From positions 55,792,989 through 55,856,988 of the forward strand of contig OW388297.1 of assembly GCA_936450465.1 (NCBI GenBank): DNA of 64,000 bases, written 5' to 3'. Positions 34,983 to 46,249 of this stretch are shown piece after piece. Source of the stretch: Gibbula magus. Its lineage: Eukaryota; Mollusca; Gastropoda; Trochida; Trochidae. The translations under genes were made by a program, and so were the position numbers. The notes beneath the pieces were generated by a model, which was given only the letters and a program-made list of their open reading frames with translations, was not told the DNA's origin and did not search any database. Every line of letters begins with the position of its first letter. Position 1 is the stretch's first letter.

Positions 34983-35849
34983 CTAGTAGTCTATATCTGC
35001 CTGTATCCTGCAGATGCATAAGAGTGATGATCAATTTTCATTAAAAATATTAATTTTAATATATTTAGCATTTAGAAATGAAGATATGAAAGCTGAGCTA
35101 TATATTTTGAGTATAAATCATCACATATAGTGTTATGCAACAATCAAATCATGAAAATCATGCCCCTCTAAGCTTTGCAAGATCAGAAACATTATTTCTA
35201 TACTCGAATCACATCAACTAAAGGTTACTACCTACGTCATTCTTGATCTTTGTAAATTCCACTATTTCATTTCTCATTATATAATAAATGTCATAATTTT
35301 TGTAAACTGTTAAATTTTGGTCAGACAAATAATAACTTGTTAATAAAGCACAAAAAGGATACTATTCAATAAGAATAAAATAATTTTTAACTTTTTAACA
35401 TTCTCTGGTAAATTTGAAAACATTTAGATTGGGATTCTAATTAGCATTTTATCAAAATTTGTCAAAATCATGTCAGGAGATTATGTACAAGTGAATAATC
35501 ACAATTTTATATTCTTCATGACATTATAATGTTTCTATCTAATCAAGAAAACACAAATTAATAAAATGTACTGTTATGGTAAATACAAAAACAAAATTAT
35601 GTTTTCCTCTAAACACAATAAACATTTCTGCAAACAAATAAAAGACTTTAATCGTTCCTTCATTTACTTTGTTGACAGAATCCTAATTTGAAACTTACTA
35701 TTTTTTACTTTTATATTCTCTGCTCTTAACCATATATCAGAAACAACATCAATGAGTAGGATAAAAAATTGCCTTACTTAGATTCTCATCCTTTCTTCCT
35801 GAAAATACACGACAAACAGGACAAGATATAGAAAGTAGATCAATAACAA
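34983..35849. other. Unassigned AT-rich sequence
   Basis: Nothing recognised. Confidence 0.3.
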
Positions 35850-35955
35850 CCTTGACATCCTGTCAAAGGTGACCGTAAGCCAACCGTAATTAGTTCTTTG
35901 ATGAATAAAGCTGACAGCGTGTCAAAGACTCATGAATATTCATCTTTGATATATT
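35850..35955. promoter_or_regulatory. Candidate enhancer: cluster of TCF/LEF-like and homeodomain/POU-like motifs
   Basis: Four TCAAAG/CTTTGA core motifs lie within 90 bp (35863, 35896, 35922, 35944), together with TAATTA (35887-35892) and the perfect palindrome ATGAATATTCAT (35932-35943). The segment matches no repeat in the window. Motif content is seen; function is inference. Confidence 0.35.
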
Positions 35956-36228
35956 TTCCAATATAGCTGATGGAAAAAAGGTATTTTTCAAATTGAATTA
36001 CCATGATGAAAATGGAGAGTTAGATGAAAGAGATTTTTCTGAGTGGGACGTGATTTTTGTGGATTTACGACTTCTTTATTTCAAGAGTGCAAGATTTCGA
36101 TCTCTCTGTGAGAAAAGTGGTCTCATGAACTTTATCTTTACTGTCACTGTGACAGTTTCATAAAAAACATGACAGAATTTGTATATAGCAAGACTTCACT
36201 ACTACAATAAACATGATGTCATCAGTCA

Positions 36229-36838
36229 TTTCTTGGTGACAGTGCACCAATGGTATGATAACATAAGAAATTGCTTGGGGTCAGTTGACCAATGGTATGA
36301 TGTGATCAAAAATTGTTTGGTGATAATGAACCAATGGTGTGATGTCTTTAGAAATTGCTTGGTGACAATGAACCAATGGTATGAGGTCTTCAGAAACTGC
36401 TTGGTGACAATACACCAATGGTATGATGTCTTCAGAAATTGTTTGGAAAGTGACAATACACCAATGGTATGATGTCATCAGAAACTGCTTGGTGACAGTG
36501 CAACGATGGTATGATGTCATCAGAAATTGTTTGGTGACAGTACACCAATGGTATGATGTCTTCAGAAATTGTTTGGTGACAATACACCAATGGTATGATG
36601 TCTTCAGAAACTGCTTGGTGACAGTACATCAATGGTATGATGTCTTCAGAAATTATTTGGAACGTGACAATACACCAATGGTATGATGTCATCAGAAACT
36701 GCTTGGTGACAATACATCAATGGTATGATGTCTTCAGAAATTTTTTGGAAAGTGACAATACACCAATGGTATGATGTCATCAGAAACTGCTTGGTGACAG
36801 TGCAACGATGGTATGATGTCATCAGAAATTGCTTGGCA
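36229..36838. repeat. 42-bp minisatellite, about 14 units
   Basis: Unit GGTATGATGTCTTCAGAAAC + TGCTTGGTGACAATACACCAAT (42 bp), with some 48-bp units carrying an extra GGAAAGT/GGAACGT. Because 42 is a multiple of 3, frames stay open on both strands; not a gene. Confidence 0.96.
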
Positions 36839-38040
36839 GATTTTGTACTCATGTATTCTTTTCCAATCACGAAGGACAAATGGGATTCACATTTCCAGTG
36901 TAATACTTTAATCAATAAAGGCCTTTATTTACAATTGCAGCGGTGCCACTCTTAAACATATCTGCCTATTCCCAAATACAAACACAATATCCAATACACA
37001 AATACTCATACTACTATATTTCAATTATCATAAGATTTTCTCCCTACTACTGTAATACAAAAGAAAACATGTACATTGCAATTAAACTTTCTTGCTCATA
37101 GGAGTATCCCTCTACAAGCGAAGGAAATATATTCGTTAATTACAAGAGAAATGATGTAGAACTCTTGACAGTAAAAAAGGATGTTACGAGCATTGTAATG
37201 AAACCTTTAACTTCAGGCAATGTTAATAACCTTATATGGATTTAGGTTTTCAAAAGGATGGATGTATTTGTCAATGAGAATTTAAAGGGCAATCTTTTGT
37301 TTTATTGGATTGCCCTTGAGTTGAATATAATATGTCTGAGCGAGAGTTGGACATTACGTCAAATAAAATTTTGTTAATAAATGAAATTTGTATTACCTGC
37401 TGTGGTAAAATTGCTCTAATTTTTATTTCTCAGTTCATATATTCTATGAAAATCGCTTGCCCTGACATATGGATGATAAACAAAGATTATAACCTGAGGA
37501 ATTGTCATATGACTTTTACGTAATGAGTGTGTATTTTTGTATTGCCCAAGGAAGATCGAGCGGGGATTATGTATAAATTTGTATGGATTTCTATTGATTC
37601 AGATTTGAGAAACGTATTTGTCATAGTGAATTGTATGACAATCTTTAAAATATTATTAGATTGTCCTTCCAGTAACATTTTACAACCGGAAACATCGAAT
37701 AAAACTTGGATCAGGGACACGATGTTGAAGATTAATGATTTGTACATTTGGTCCTTACTTTGTAGAGATACTGTCTTCTGTCTGCAACTTCTTGATTAAG
37801 AACAGCATTTGAACGGTTGCCTTTGAAGCAAAGAAATTGCCTCATTTAATTCAAGTGGAATACCTGACAGTTAAGAAGAACACTATCTGTATGTGGAATG
37901 AACTTCTTGACTCGAAGTCATGTCAACATCCTCACATAAGGTTTCCAATTCTTACTAATTGATCCTCATTTGTCATTGGCGGACTGATCTGATCGATCAT
38001 TTTTTTGTCCCGTCTGTGTCTCTGTTGCTTGGATGTTTAA
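36839..38040. repeat. Mostly unassigned; short foldback pieces
   Basis: GGGCAATC (about 37287) and GATTGCCC (about 37308) form a hairpin. The segment TGTCATATGACTTTTACG..TTTGTATTGCCC near 37503-37550 recurs near 54506-54546. Open frames at 37332-37523 and 37527-37799 have no recognised motif. Confidence 0.45.
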
Positions 38041-38464
38041 AGGGAAAGTTCTATCAACGATCTATCGGCAGCATCCGCCATCTTGGATCTTTGATATTTT
38101 GTGAAATGAAAACACGCTATATTTAACCCAATTTAAAATTTTTGTTATAATAAAACATATTCACTAGCTGATAGAATATTCACATAGTATCATGAAAGTA
38201 ATAAACAATATGCTGTTAGGCCGTAGCGAAATTTTCCCCACTCGCAGCCCGATGAATGGCTTTAATTCTCATTGTTTTGATTTTTCAATAAATGTGCACT
38301 TGTCTTTATCAAGTTGTGAAATGTAAAGTCATCAAAGTATTACTTTCATTAATATCTTTCAATTTGACTGTGTTTTAATCATGTATTAATAGCATATATG
38401 TGTAAACAGGGATATCCTCTTGAATTTAGTTTCCACAAAAAATACCCTGATGGAACCCTCCTTT
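38041..38464 (+). mobile_element. TTAA MITE family C copy
   Basis: TTAA 38037-38040 then AGGGAAAGTTCTATCAACGA, GATCTATCGGCAGCATCCGC and later ATAATAAAACATATTCACTA. Right end near CCTGATGGAACCCTCCTT. About 85% like 39587-40014 by eye. Confidence 0.88.
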
Positions 38465-38574
38465 TCATGGTTGTTTCAACAAGATATATAATATCTTTAC
38501 GTTTTTATTTTGTCTTTTACATATTTTCTTTTCTCAAATTTGCTATTTATTATTAAAGTTTATACAATATTTAG

Positions 38575-39003
38575 ATATTTTAGAGGGTAAAACATCTCAT
38601 TACACAACCCAATAATCAGTGTTCATAGAAAATGGTTATCCATATTGGAAGATAATGGCAGACATGTAAAACAACAATTTTGTGGAACTCTTCAATGTGA
38701 GAGGAAGATTTGTAGGTCTCATGTTGGATAGTTCAGGCAGCAAGATATTGGACCATTCCATCATTATTCCACATTTAAAACTCTACTCTAAGTATGTAGG
38801 TATCGCTACATCAGTCAGATCACTTGAACTACCTTCGCGCTGCCATTTTAATGTGAACACTTTAAAATGGCTGCTCGATGTGAAATTACTAAGACTTGCA
38901 TGACTTAACCGAACCATGTATGTTCGTTTGAGAACTCTTTTATTGATTCAGAAGTGTTATTGACCATTGCTAATACTAATTTACCTTTTAGTGAGAGCAC
39001 TTT
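38575..39003 (-). mobile_element. TTAA MITE family B, inverted partial copy
   Basis: GGGTAAAACATCTCATTACA and ATGAGACCTAC-type segments are in the reverse order relative to 31259-31984. The right edge AGTGAGAGCACTTTA is a diverged TIR. Confidence 0.75.
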
Positions 39004-39586
39004 ATTTCACTAAGAATAGCATGCTAATGTCTCTGTTACAGTGCAGTGGGTTGGATGACACAGTGGTTAGAGCCTTTGGGTTCTGATTAAAAACAATCCC
39101 TTTAGAGCCTTAAAGTCAAAAAATTATTTTCTTAATGTTTCAACTAAATTGAATTCAAACAAATGAAAATTTGATATATTTTGATGGATATTTAACATAA
39201 ATGTTTAGTTTTGAAACTTAAATAAAGTCAAAGAAAACTTTGATGCTTATAAAATGTATGGATTTTGAATATAAAACTTTTGATGCTCAGGACATTTCAT
39301 CTACAAAGGATCTAAACATAAGTGCATTTACAAATAAAAAAACATATTTGCAATATTCAGAAATCCAATGCTTAATGTGTCAGATTTTCCTAATGGTGCC
39401 CAAATGCTTGAGATCTGTCAAAATCAAACATTAGTCCATTTCAGGAAATTTGATGTTCCACACCAGCGATCAAATCCTATTAAACCATGGGATGATTGAA
39501 TTATTGCTTGGCAAACGGGAGGTTTAAAATGAGGTCAAATGCAGGAAAATTGCTATAATGGCAGATCTCTGTTGCCGTATTTTTAA
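39004..39586. other. Unassigned; tRNA-like A-box fragment
   Basis: GATGACACAGTGGTTAGAGC near 39055 resembles a SINE head A box, without a B box. Remainder unrecognised. Confidence 0.35.
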
Positions 39587-40014
39587 AGGGAAAGTTCTAT
39601 CACTGATCTATCGGCAGCAGTCGTCATCTTGGGGCCTTGGCATTACGTGAAATGAAAACATGCTATATTTAACCCAATTTTACAATTTGTTCACAATACA
39701 ACATATACAATGATAGAATATTCACAAAGTAACACTATAATAAAACTAATAAACAATTATGTTGTTATGCCGTAGCGAAATTTTCGCCACTTGCAACGCT
39801 GATGAAGGGCTTCAGTTCTCATTGTTTTTATTTTTTAACAAATTTGCGCTTGTCTTTATGAAGTGGTGAAATGTAAAGTCATCAAAATATTCCTTTCATT
39901 AATATATCTTTCATTTTGACTGTGTTTTAATGATGTATTAATAACATGTGTAAACAGGAATATCTTCTCGACTTTCGTTTCAACAAAAAATACCCCGATA
40001 GAACGTTCCTTCTA
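39587..40014 (+). mobile_element. TTAA MITE family C copy
   Basis: TTAA 39583-39586 then AGGGAAAGTTCTATCACTGA. The right end GATAGAACGTTCCTT is the inverted TIR, followed by CTAA (a mutated TTAA). Confidence 0.88.
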
Positions 40015-40205
40015 ACAGAAGATACAACCAGTTCCATGCTTTTGATTAGCAGACCAGTACAAATCATCGTTAAGTTCAGGACAAAACTGTAGAATAAAAG
40101 GTTACCGTAATTGATGAAATAAATGCAACTTCACTATCATAAACCCCCATTATAAACACAATCATGAATAGCAAGTCCCCCTCCCTGTCCCTCATACTGT
40201 GTTTT

Positions 40206-40470
40206 AATCATAGGCGCCAGATATACGTATACCTATACCTACCTATAGGCCTATATACATATAAAGAAGGTAAGACACTGTCCGCCATCTTTAATCCTGC
40301 CATAGGACCGGAAATTGTTAAACTGGTTTGATGGCTCAAATACGCTTTGTAATATTCATAGACTGATCCAAGTTTACATTTCTGGTTCAAGATGGTGGAC
40401 AGTGTCTTACCTTCTTTATATGTTATAAAGGTGGGTAGACATACTTAAGTGCGTATTTAGGGTCTGTGGT
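40206..40470. mobile_element. Short TIR element with inner arms at 40255-40426, copy 1
   Basis: Inner arms ATAAAGAAGGTAAGACACTG / CAGTGTCTTACCTTCTTTAT and GTCCGCCATCTT / AAGATGGTGGAC. The outer ends are weaker. Same family as 53484-53752. Confidence 0.8.
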
Positions 40471-41014
40471 TTTAACTGTCAATAATAAGCATTGAGAACA
40501 TTCCTATTGTCTGTCAATGACCCCCAAAGAGGTCTTAAAATGAGAACTGTGGTACATTTGTTTAATTATTTTCATAGGAACAACAATTTCAAGTTACAGT
40601 ACAAAATATCCTAAGGTCAAAATATCCTACACTGTGGTTCACAGACAGATACTTATTAGCTGCAGGTGTGTCCACAGCAATCAGATTGAACATGTTGACC
40701 ATTCTTGACCCTCAGAAGGGGCGGTTACGGATGATGTCAACAGGCCAATTAATTAGTTAGTTTAAGAGTGAAGTCATTTTGACATTTCCTCAAGTGCTCA
40801 TAGAATTCCTTGTAAGAGTTTGGTTAGAATCCTAAGGAGTGTATAAAGATTCACACTCAGAAAGTTTTCTCTCTTTATGCAAGTACAAATTTTATTGATA
40901 AAACTTTAAAATACACTGTGATAAATTGATAGTTTTTTTAATAACTGCCTGTATCTGTTTCTAAAAACATTTTATGTACCTTGAGCTATTAAATATTCGT
41001 CATTGAAAAATCAG
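40471..41014. other. Unassigned sequence
   Basis: The segment 40660-40770 is non-repetitive and balanced in composition; no exon confirmed. Confidence 0.3.
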
Positions 41015-41811
41015 TACCGTATTCGCTGTAATAGAAGCCCTGGGCGTTTAAAAAATTGGAAAAAGGGGGCGTTTATTAAAATGACTTTAAAAAATCGTAA
41101 AAAGGGGGCGTTTATGAAAAAAATGTCTGTTAACGTCAAAAAGAAAAAGAAACATCGATTTTATTTCAGAGTTTTAATCAAAATAAGTGTATCAAATAAA
41201 TGTAAAGAAGGGTTAAATGTCGCAGTTTATTATTTGTATCAAATTTCCACCAGTACTGATACACAATTTGCAATTGAAACTAATTATCCAATGAAACTTT
41301 AGTTTGCTAGGAATCTAAATATAACCACCAATGAACGGCATCATAAACACAATCAGCTAATAAGCACATGGTGCAGAACGATTATGTAAACACTATTTCC
41401 GGGTCATGGTATTGTTTATTTATATCGCATTGACAACTACACGTGAACAAAATAACGTTCATGACAAATTCGCGGTCAGTGTGCTAGTGTCATCTGTACT
41501 TGTGGGAAATCTTCCAAGAGAGTTGAGCAAGACATTTTCCTGTTTCTTAAAACATGGCGGTTGCATAAAATGTGTAGTGACTGATCTTTACAGACATTCG
41601 ACAGTCGCCGGGGGACTGGAAATACCATGTACCTTACACTTTACTGGACATAAGAGGTTGATAGCAAGATTGAAAACTCTTCTTCAATGAAACATCAGTA
41701 AGATAAGTCGATACAAAAGAGGGGCGTTTATTAGGGGTCATTTTCCGCGAGTCAAAAATGGCTTAGGGGGGCGTTTATTAGGAGAGGGCGTTTATTAAGA
41801 TGAATACAGTA
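41015..41811. mobile_element. TA-flanked pogo-like TIR element carrying a HIRAN-like ORF
   Basis: Left TACCGTATTCGCTGTAATAG, right (reverse complement) TACTGTATTCATCTTAATAA. Both lead into (A)GGGGGCGTTTATTA subterminal repeats (two near the left end at 41066 and 41104, three near the right). The end pattern resembles the elements at 8237 and 13798. Length 797 bp. Confidence 0.8.
41406..41690 (+). CDS. HIRAN-domain-like protein fragment
   Basis: 94 codons, stop at 41688-41690. Conserved-looking order: REQNNVHDKFAVSVL, VGNLPRELS, FLKHGGCIKCVVTDLYR and GLEIPCTLHFTGHKRLIARL. REx(N)xxDxxAVxV...VGxLPRE..S is the core pattern of HIRAN domains, which in HLTF bind DNA 3' ends. The invertebrate relatives I know share the FLxxGGxIxC and GLE(I/V)PC segments. 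The N-terminal part (expected before the ALTTTREQ strand) is absent or in another exon; the ATG at 41406 is merely the first Met. No transposase is present. It may be a host-derived passenger or a decayed part of the parent element. Confidence 0.62.
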   Translation: MVLFIYIALTTTREQNNVHDKFAVSVLVSSVLVGNLPRELSKTFSCFLKHGGCIKCVVTDLYRHSTVAGGLEIPCTLHFTGHKRLIARLKTLLQ

Positions 41812-42600
41812 TTAATATATTTGTTAAAATAACTTTAAACTCAACTTTAAAATGAAAAGAATTTCAGTAATGGGAAAAATTAATTATTTTGAAGCATAAA
41901 ATAAAATTGCCACCCAAAATATTCTATCAGTTTGGTTGAAATTTGACATTAACTAGAATATAATAAACTATAAACATTTTGGTTGCTGAATTCATTTGTG
42001 CCAAAGGATTCTTAGAGGTCAATTTACAGGAATCACAACAAAGGTAAAATACAGAATCGGATAGGACACTGGCTTCAAAAGCAAAGCTGGTGCTTAATTA
42101 GGGCGTTTTTTCTAAAAAGCTGTATATAAGTAATTTATGGGCCGATTTCAGAAATTTAAAATTGAGCAATTGTCAAATTGAAATCTAATTTTAATGATTC
42201 CGAATGTGACCAATGTCATGACATCTAACCCTTAATAATATTTTGGAACCAGTAGATAAATACTATGAATCAAATAAGTAACAAAAACTTCAAATAACAC
42301 ACCATTATCACATAAAAATATTTCTGCTAGGAAACATTATACATTCATAACCTTGAGCTTCAAGCCTTGATACAAGCATCTACAAACAAAAATATTTCAA
42401 AATTTCACAAATGTTCACTTTTTACAAATCTGTATCCAAATCAAATTCTCATCAACTTAAATTGAATTCTATGATCTATCCAATCATACACAATAAAATC
42501 ATAATCAACTAATAATCTTAGCTATTCAAGAGGATTATTACAGATGAGTAGGCAATAACTACACTTTTGCGGAATTATTCTTTGAACTCGGCACTTTAGG
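41812..42600. other. Unassigned AT-rich sequence
   Basis: Nothing recognised. Confidence 0.3.
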
Positions 42601-42639
42601 CAAATCATGCCGGTCATTATTGGATTTCTTATTTATGGA

Positions 42640-42870
42640 GTTGGTGTTTAAGAGAGAGGGTTTGGCACCCTTGTGTGTAGAGAAGAATTATGTCAACTTG
42701 CTCTGTGGAATCGGTAGTTTGGTGCTGACAAGAACGCCTTTCTTGCTAACTTGATCTGTAATTGGTAGAGACGTTAAAGTGTTGAGTCAAGATCTACACA
42801 AGAAATGTCTCATCACTTAGCATCGAAGATTTCCAGAGACAAAAAGGAACCATGTGCTCTAATGCCTTAT
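42640..42870 (+). repeat. Dispersed repeat family H, copy 1
   Basis: TCGGTAGTTTGGTGCTGACA, CTTTCTTGCTAACTTG and CAAGATCTACAC match 45270-45470 in order. Pieces recur inverted at 56034-56100 and 56193-56265. Confidence 0.8.
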
Positions 42871-42908
42871 TAGCTTTATGATTCTCATATTTTCCATGCT
42901 TATCTTAA

Positions 42909-44366
42909 CCCTTAACTTGCGAATCCCGGAATTATCCGGGCGGGCTATTAGCGATTCCGAGGTGTCTGTATACGGATCCCGGATACGAGACTTAGAATAA
43001 TTCACGGCTGTCTCACTACTTTACTAGCCCTGTCAACGGGTCCCGAGTCGATTGTGTCCGCGAGCCGCTCCATGAGAATGGCTGTATTTACGCTCCGCGG
43101 CCCGACATGAGATTGAAGCTTTGTTCAGTGTCTGGTCGGAATCTCAAGCAAAATTCACACCAATTTGCGTGTGCATTGTTGACCCGTAACGCATCCATAA
43201 TTAGCTTTACAAAAGGCCAATTTTGTCGGGCTTAGCCCCCGAAGCCTCATTTCGCTTGCGGCTATTTTCACCCACGTGTTTATATTGCATCAGGTTTGCC
43301 TCGCCCGAGACTGCTATCTGCCTCGCATCTCGCGAGACGGGGAAAAAAATCGCTTACTCGCCTTACTCCCGCACTTCATATTATGTGAGCGAAAAGTTTG
43401 TTTTCAAAAACAAACACGGCAAAATAAAGGGGAAAGAATGGACTACTAAAAAAATAATAAAGACACAGCAAGCGCCGTGGAAAAGGTCATGTGCACACTT
43501 CGACAATCCCTTTAACAATCGGTGATTTTCACAACTTCTTACACATTTATCACGGCTAAAATACTGAATGCATTTTCATGATTTTTATATCACAATAAAC
43601 CGAAAAGAATAATCTTCTATTCTATATAAAATGCGCGTATTTATTCACAGAAATAAAGATACAATTTTACCTTTCTGAGAGACATGTGAAACCAAACAGC
43701 ACACAAACTAATCAACATATTTTCATCAGTTATGGTTCGAGGTTAGCTTTTATTTGAAAGGTCAAACAATATAACCATATTAGGGTTGACATGTGCTTAT
43801 TTGTCAACTGGTTCGAGATTATGATTTCTTGGAAAAGTGCGATGAACGACCGTTCGCAATGCCGCATACATGTTGTAAGTATTTACAATTTGATAGGTGG
43901 AAATAAAGACAAACTTTACATAGCTATAGAATTATAACCAAAGGTCGCATTCTAATATTTTTATATCATTGTGAAGCTAGACATCTTGTCTTTAATTCCG
44001 TATATAAATGGATTAATTTTTCGTTTGGTATTTATGATGTTACGAGGCCCGAATTAAAGACAATCTTTCGAAAGTAATAGAATAAAAACGAAAAAACATA
44101 GAAAATTCATTCAAAGTTTCCGGTGTGAATTAGCCATTTGTGTACGGTTGTCGCTACTTGAATTTGTATTGAACGCCCATATATATAGTCCTTATTCGCC
44201 ATGTAGATGCGGTATATTTCGTAAAAACGGTACCGGAATCGCCGCCTGGAAATTCCGCCAGCAGAGCTAGTTAGTGCCAAAGCCCAAACTACTGCTGCGA
44301 GCTGCGAGCCTGTAAATGCCGCCACAGGAGCTAAAATTGGTAAAATATATATACGCAACGTAAGGG
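42909..44366. mobile_element. piggyBac-like non-autonomous element (1.46 kb)
   Basis: TTAA 42905-42908 and 44367-44370. TIRs CCCTTAACTTGCG and CCCTTACGTTGCG (reverse complement), 11 of 13 identical. CCC ends with a TTAA target are the piggyBac signature. The left third is GC-rich (CCGGGCGGGC, CTCCGCGGCCCG) unlike its surroundings. Open frames at 43223-43525 (plus) and 44107-44409 (minus) show no DDE transposase motifs. Confidence 0.78.
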
Positions 44367-44370
44367 TTAA

Positions 44371-45269
44371 GAGGAACTTCAGCTTGTTTAGATTTTCAAA
44401 TGTAAGCATCCTAAAGCTTATGTTAAAACAACTCCAATTTTACATGATATCATCTTCAAAGGAAATAAGGAAATTGTGTAATAATGTTTGTTTGGAAAGA
44501 ATACAAGTGATAAATGCATTTTCCATGAAAATTATTTTTCTTGGGGGATTCAAGTATCTTTGAAATGTCACAGGGTGCACCATTGTTTTGACTACAGCTT
44601 CAAAGGTAATTTTAAAAAGAACTTCACATAAAAAGGGGGGAGGGTGTGCACACCCCTGCACATTCCTCTCTGAGCGCCGCTGTGTCAAAACCAACAATGC
44701 ATCTTTTCAAGGAAGGAAATCTTATAAATACCATTATCATTTATTCAAGAATTGCCTTTGTTCTCAGGGAAGATAGGAAAGCAATAGTGTTAGTTCTTTT
44801 GTGTCCAAATTAATCTGTGCAGCCAAATTACAGAATTATTACTCATTATTTATAACCAAAGTAAAACAAAAATTATTGCCTTCTGTCTTGAGATAAGCTT
44901 ACCTAGTTATATTTATTTCAGGACCCAAACATAAAATGTTATGGTGATCTTTTACTATTGACCTATGTTATCAATATCACACGATTTTTATGTAGGCTGT
45001 TAGTTATATATCTTCATGGACATGAATTCTGACAATATTACAAATGTTTTTTCATAACAGATACATGACTTTTATTATCATGGGAAAAGAAGGTTACATA
45101 AAATAGCCTTTTATTTCATGCAAGATTTGCAGGAATCAATAAAATCTTCTCCTGCAGTTCAATACAGTGTAAGTATCAAAGTTTATTGGAGTAATACTTT
45201 AGACGTATCAGGGTCTGAAGTGAATTATGTGCCTATTATTAGAGTTTTTTTATCAGTAACTCTGCAAAA
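44371..45269. other. Unassigned sequence with a dispersed repeat piece
   Basis: TTTTGACTACAGCTTCAAAGG..GGTGTGCACACCCCTGCAC at 44586-44661 is related to 13525-13600 and 50466-50510. Rest unrecognised. Confidence 0.4.
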
Positions 45270-45480
45270 GAAATTGGCACATTTGTCTGAGGAAAGCAAT
45301 TATGTCAACTTATTCAGTGGAGTCGGTAGTTTGGTGCTGACAAGAACGGCTTTCTTGCTAACTTGTTCTGTAATTGGTGAAGACCTTAAAGCACTAAGTC
45401 AAGATCTACACCAGAAGTGTCTCATCACTTTGCACTTCAGGGACAAAAATGGACCATGTTCTCTAATGCTTGATAACCTT
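45270..45480 (+). repeat. Dispersed repeat family H, copy 2
   Basis: About 85% identical by eye to 42640-42870. The open frame at 45118-45483 spans it but, since family members sit in both orientations with indels, it is not taken as a gene. Confidence 0.8.
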
Positions 45481-45703
45481 TAGTCCATGATGTACTTGGG
45501 TATAAAATCAATGTAAGCATTGAGAGGATTTAATTTTGGTCGGTGAGAAACAGAAGTATTTGAAGCAACAATAATCAACGCCAAAACTATGGTGACATAT
45601 TTCTTCAGCCATTTTGTTTATTTCACACTGATAAACCAGAATTAAAATAATTAAAATATCCACTGTTAATAATTAATAAAATGTTAATAATGCTTACAGA
45701 TGA

Positions 45704-45764
45704 CAAAGCGGTTGATAAATCTGATCATCTAAAGTTTAGATGATCTGATTTATCAACCGCTTTG
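45704..45764. repeat. 61-bp palindrome, nearly no loop
   Basis: CAAAGCGGTTGATAAATCTG..ATCATCTAAA is followed at once by TTTAGATGATCTGATTTATC then AACCGCTTTG. One or two mismatches over 30-bp arms. Confidence 0.95.
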
Positions 45765-45946
45765 ATTCTAAACATCAGAGCACTGCGCAACTCAATGTAC
45801 ATGGTGTAAGATAAAAATGTTCAGTCAGGGAGAATATATTATCATTTTAAGGTAAATAACAATGTCAAAACCCATGTTACCACAATGACTTCAAGACTAT
45901 TTACTTTCTGGAGATAAGCCAGACAGTGACAAACATGCACTGTTAA

Positions 45947-46248
45947 AGAGAGAGATCTATAAGGTTCATCCGCCATTTTGATTTTTGTGCTTACCTGAGT
46001 GAGAAAAATGCTACATTTCTACTAATTTTACATCTTTTAAATAATCAAACATATCTATTGATAGCATAACCACAAAGTAACGATTAATTTATCATTAGAT
46101 TGACCAAACATGTCTTGTTATGTTGTTGCAAAGCTTTCCAGGCAGCACTGATGAATGGATTAATCACTTCTAATTGTTTTTTTCCTTCAATGAATGTGTG
46201 CTAGTCTTTATGAAATTGTCAAACATAAAAATATAAAAAAACAAGTAA
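45947..46248 (+). mobile_element. TTAA MITE family C, left part of an interrupted copy
   Basis: TTAA 45943-45946, then ATCCGCCATTTTGATTTTTG, AGCACTGATGAATGGATTAA and CTAGTCTTTATGAAATTGTC. The rest of the copy continues after the inserted element, at 47341 (TAATGTTTCAACTGGATTGT). Confidence 0.8.
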
Positions 46249-46249
46249 T

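Noticed and set aside
36179..36955. Open frames rich in HQWYDVFRN repeats
   Set aside because: Translation of a 42-bp minisatellite; open on both strands.
37332..37799. Two adjacent plus-strand open frames
   Set aside because: No motif, AT-driven composition, overlaps foldback repeat pieces.
45118..45483. Protein-coding gene of 121 residues
   Set aside because: Most of the frame is dispersed repeat family H, found in both orientations with indels.
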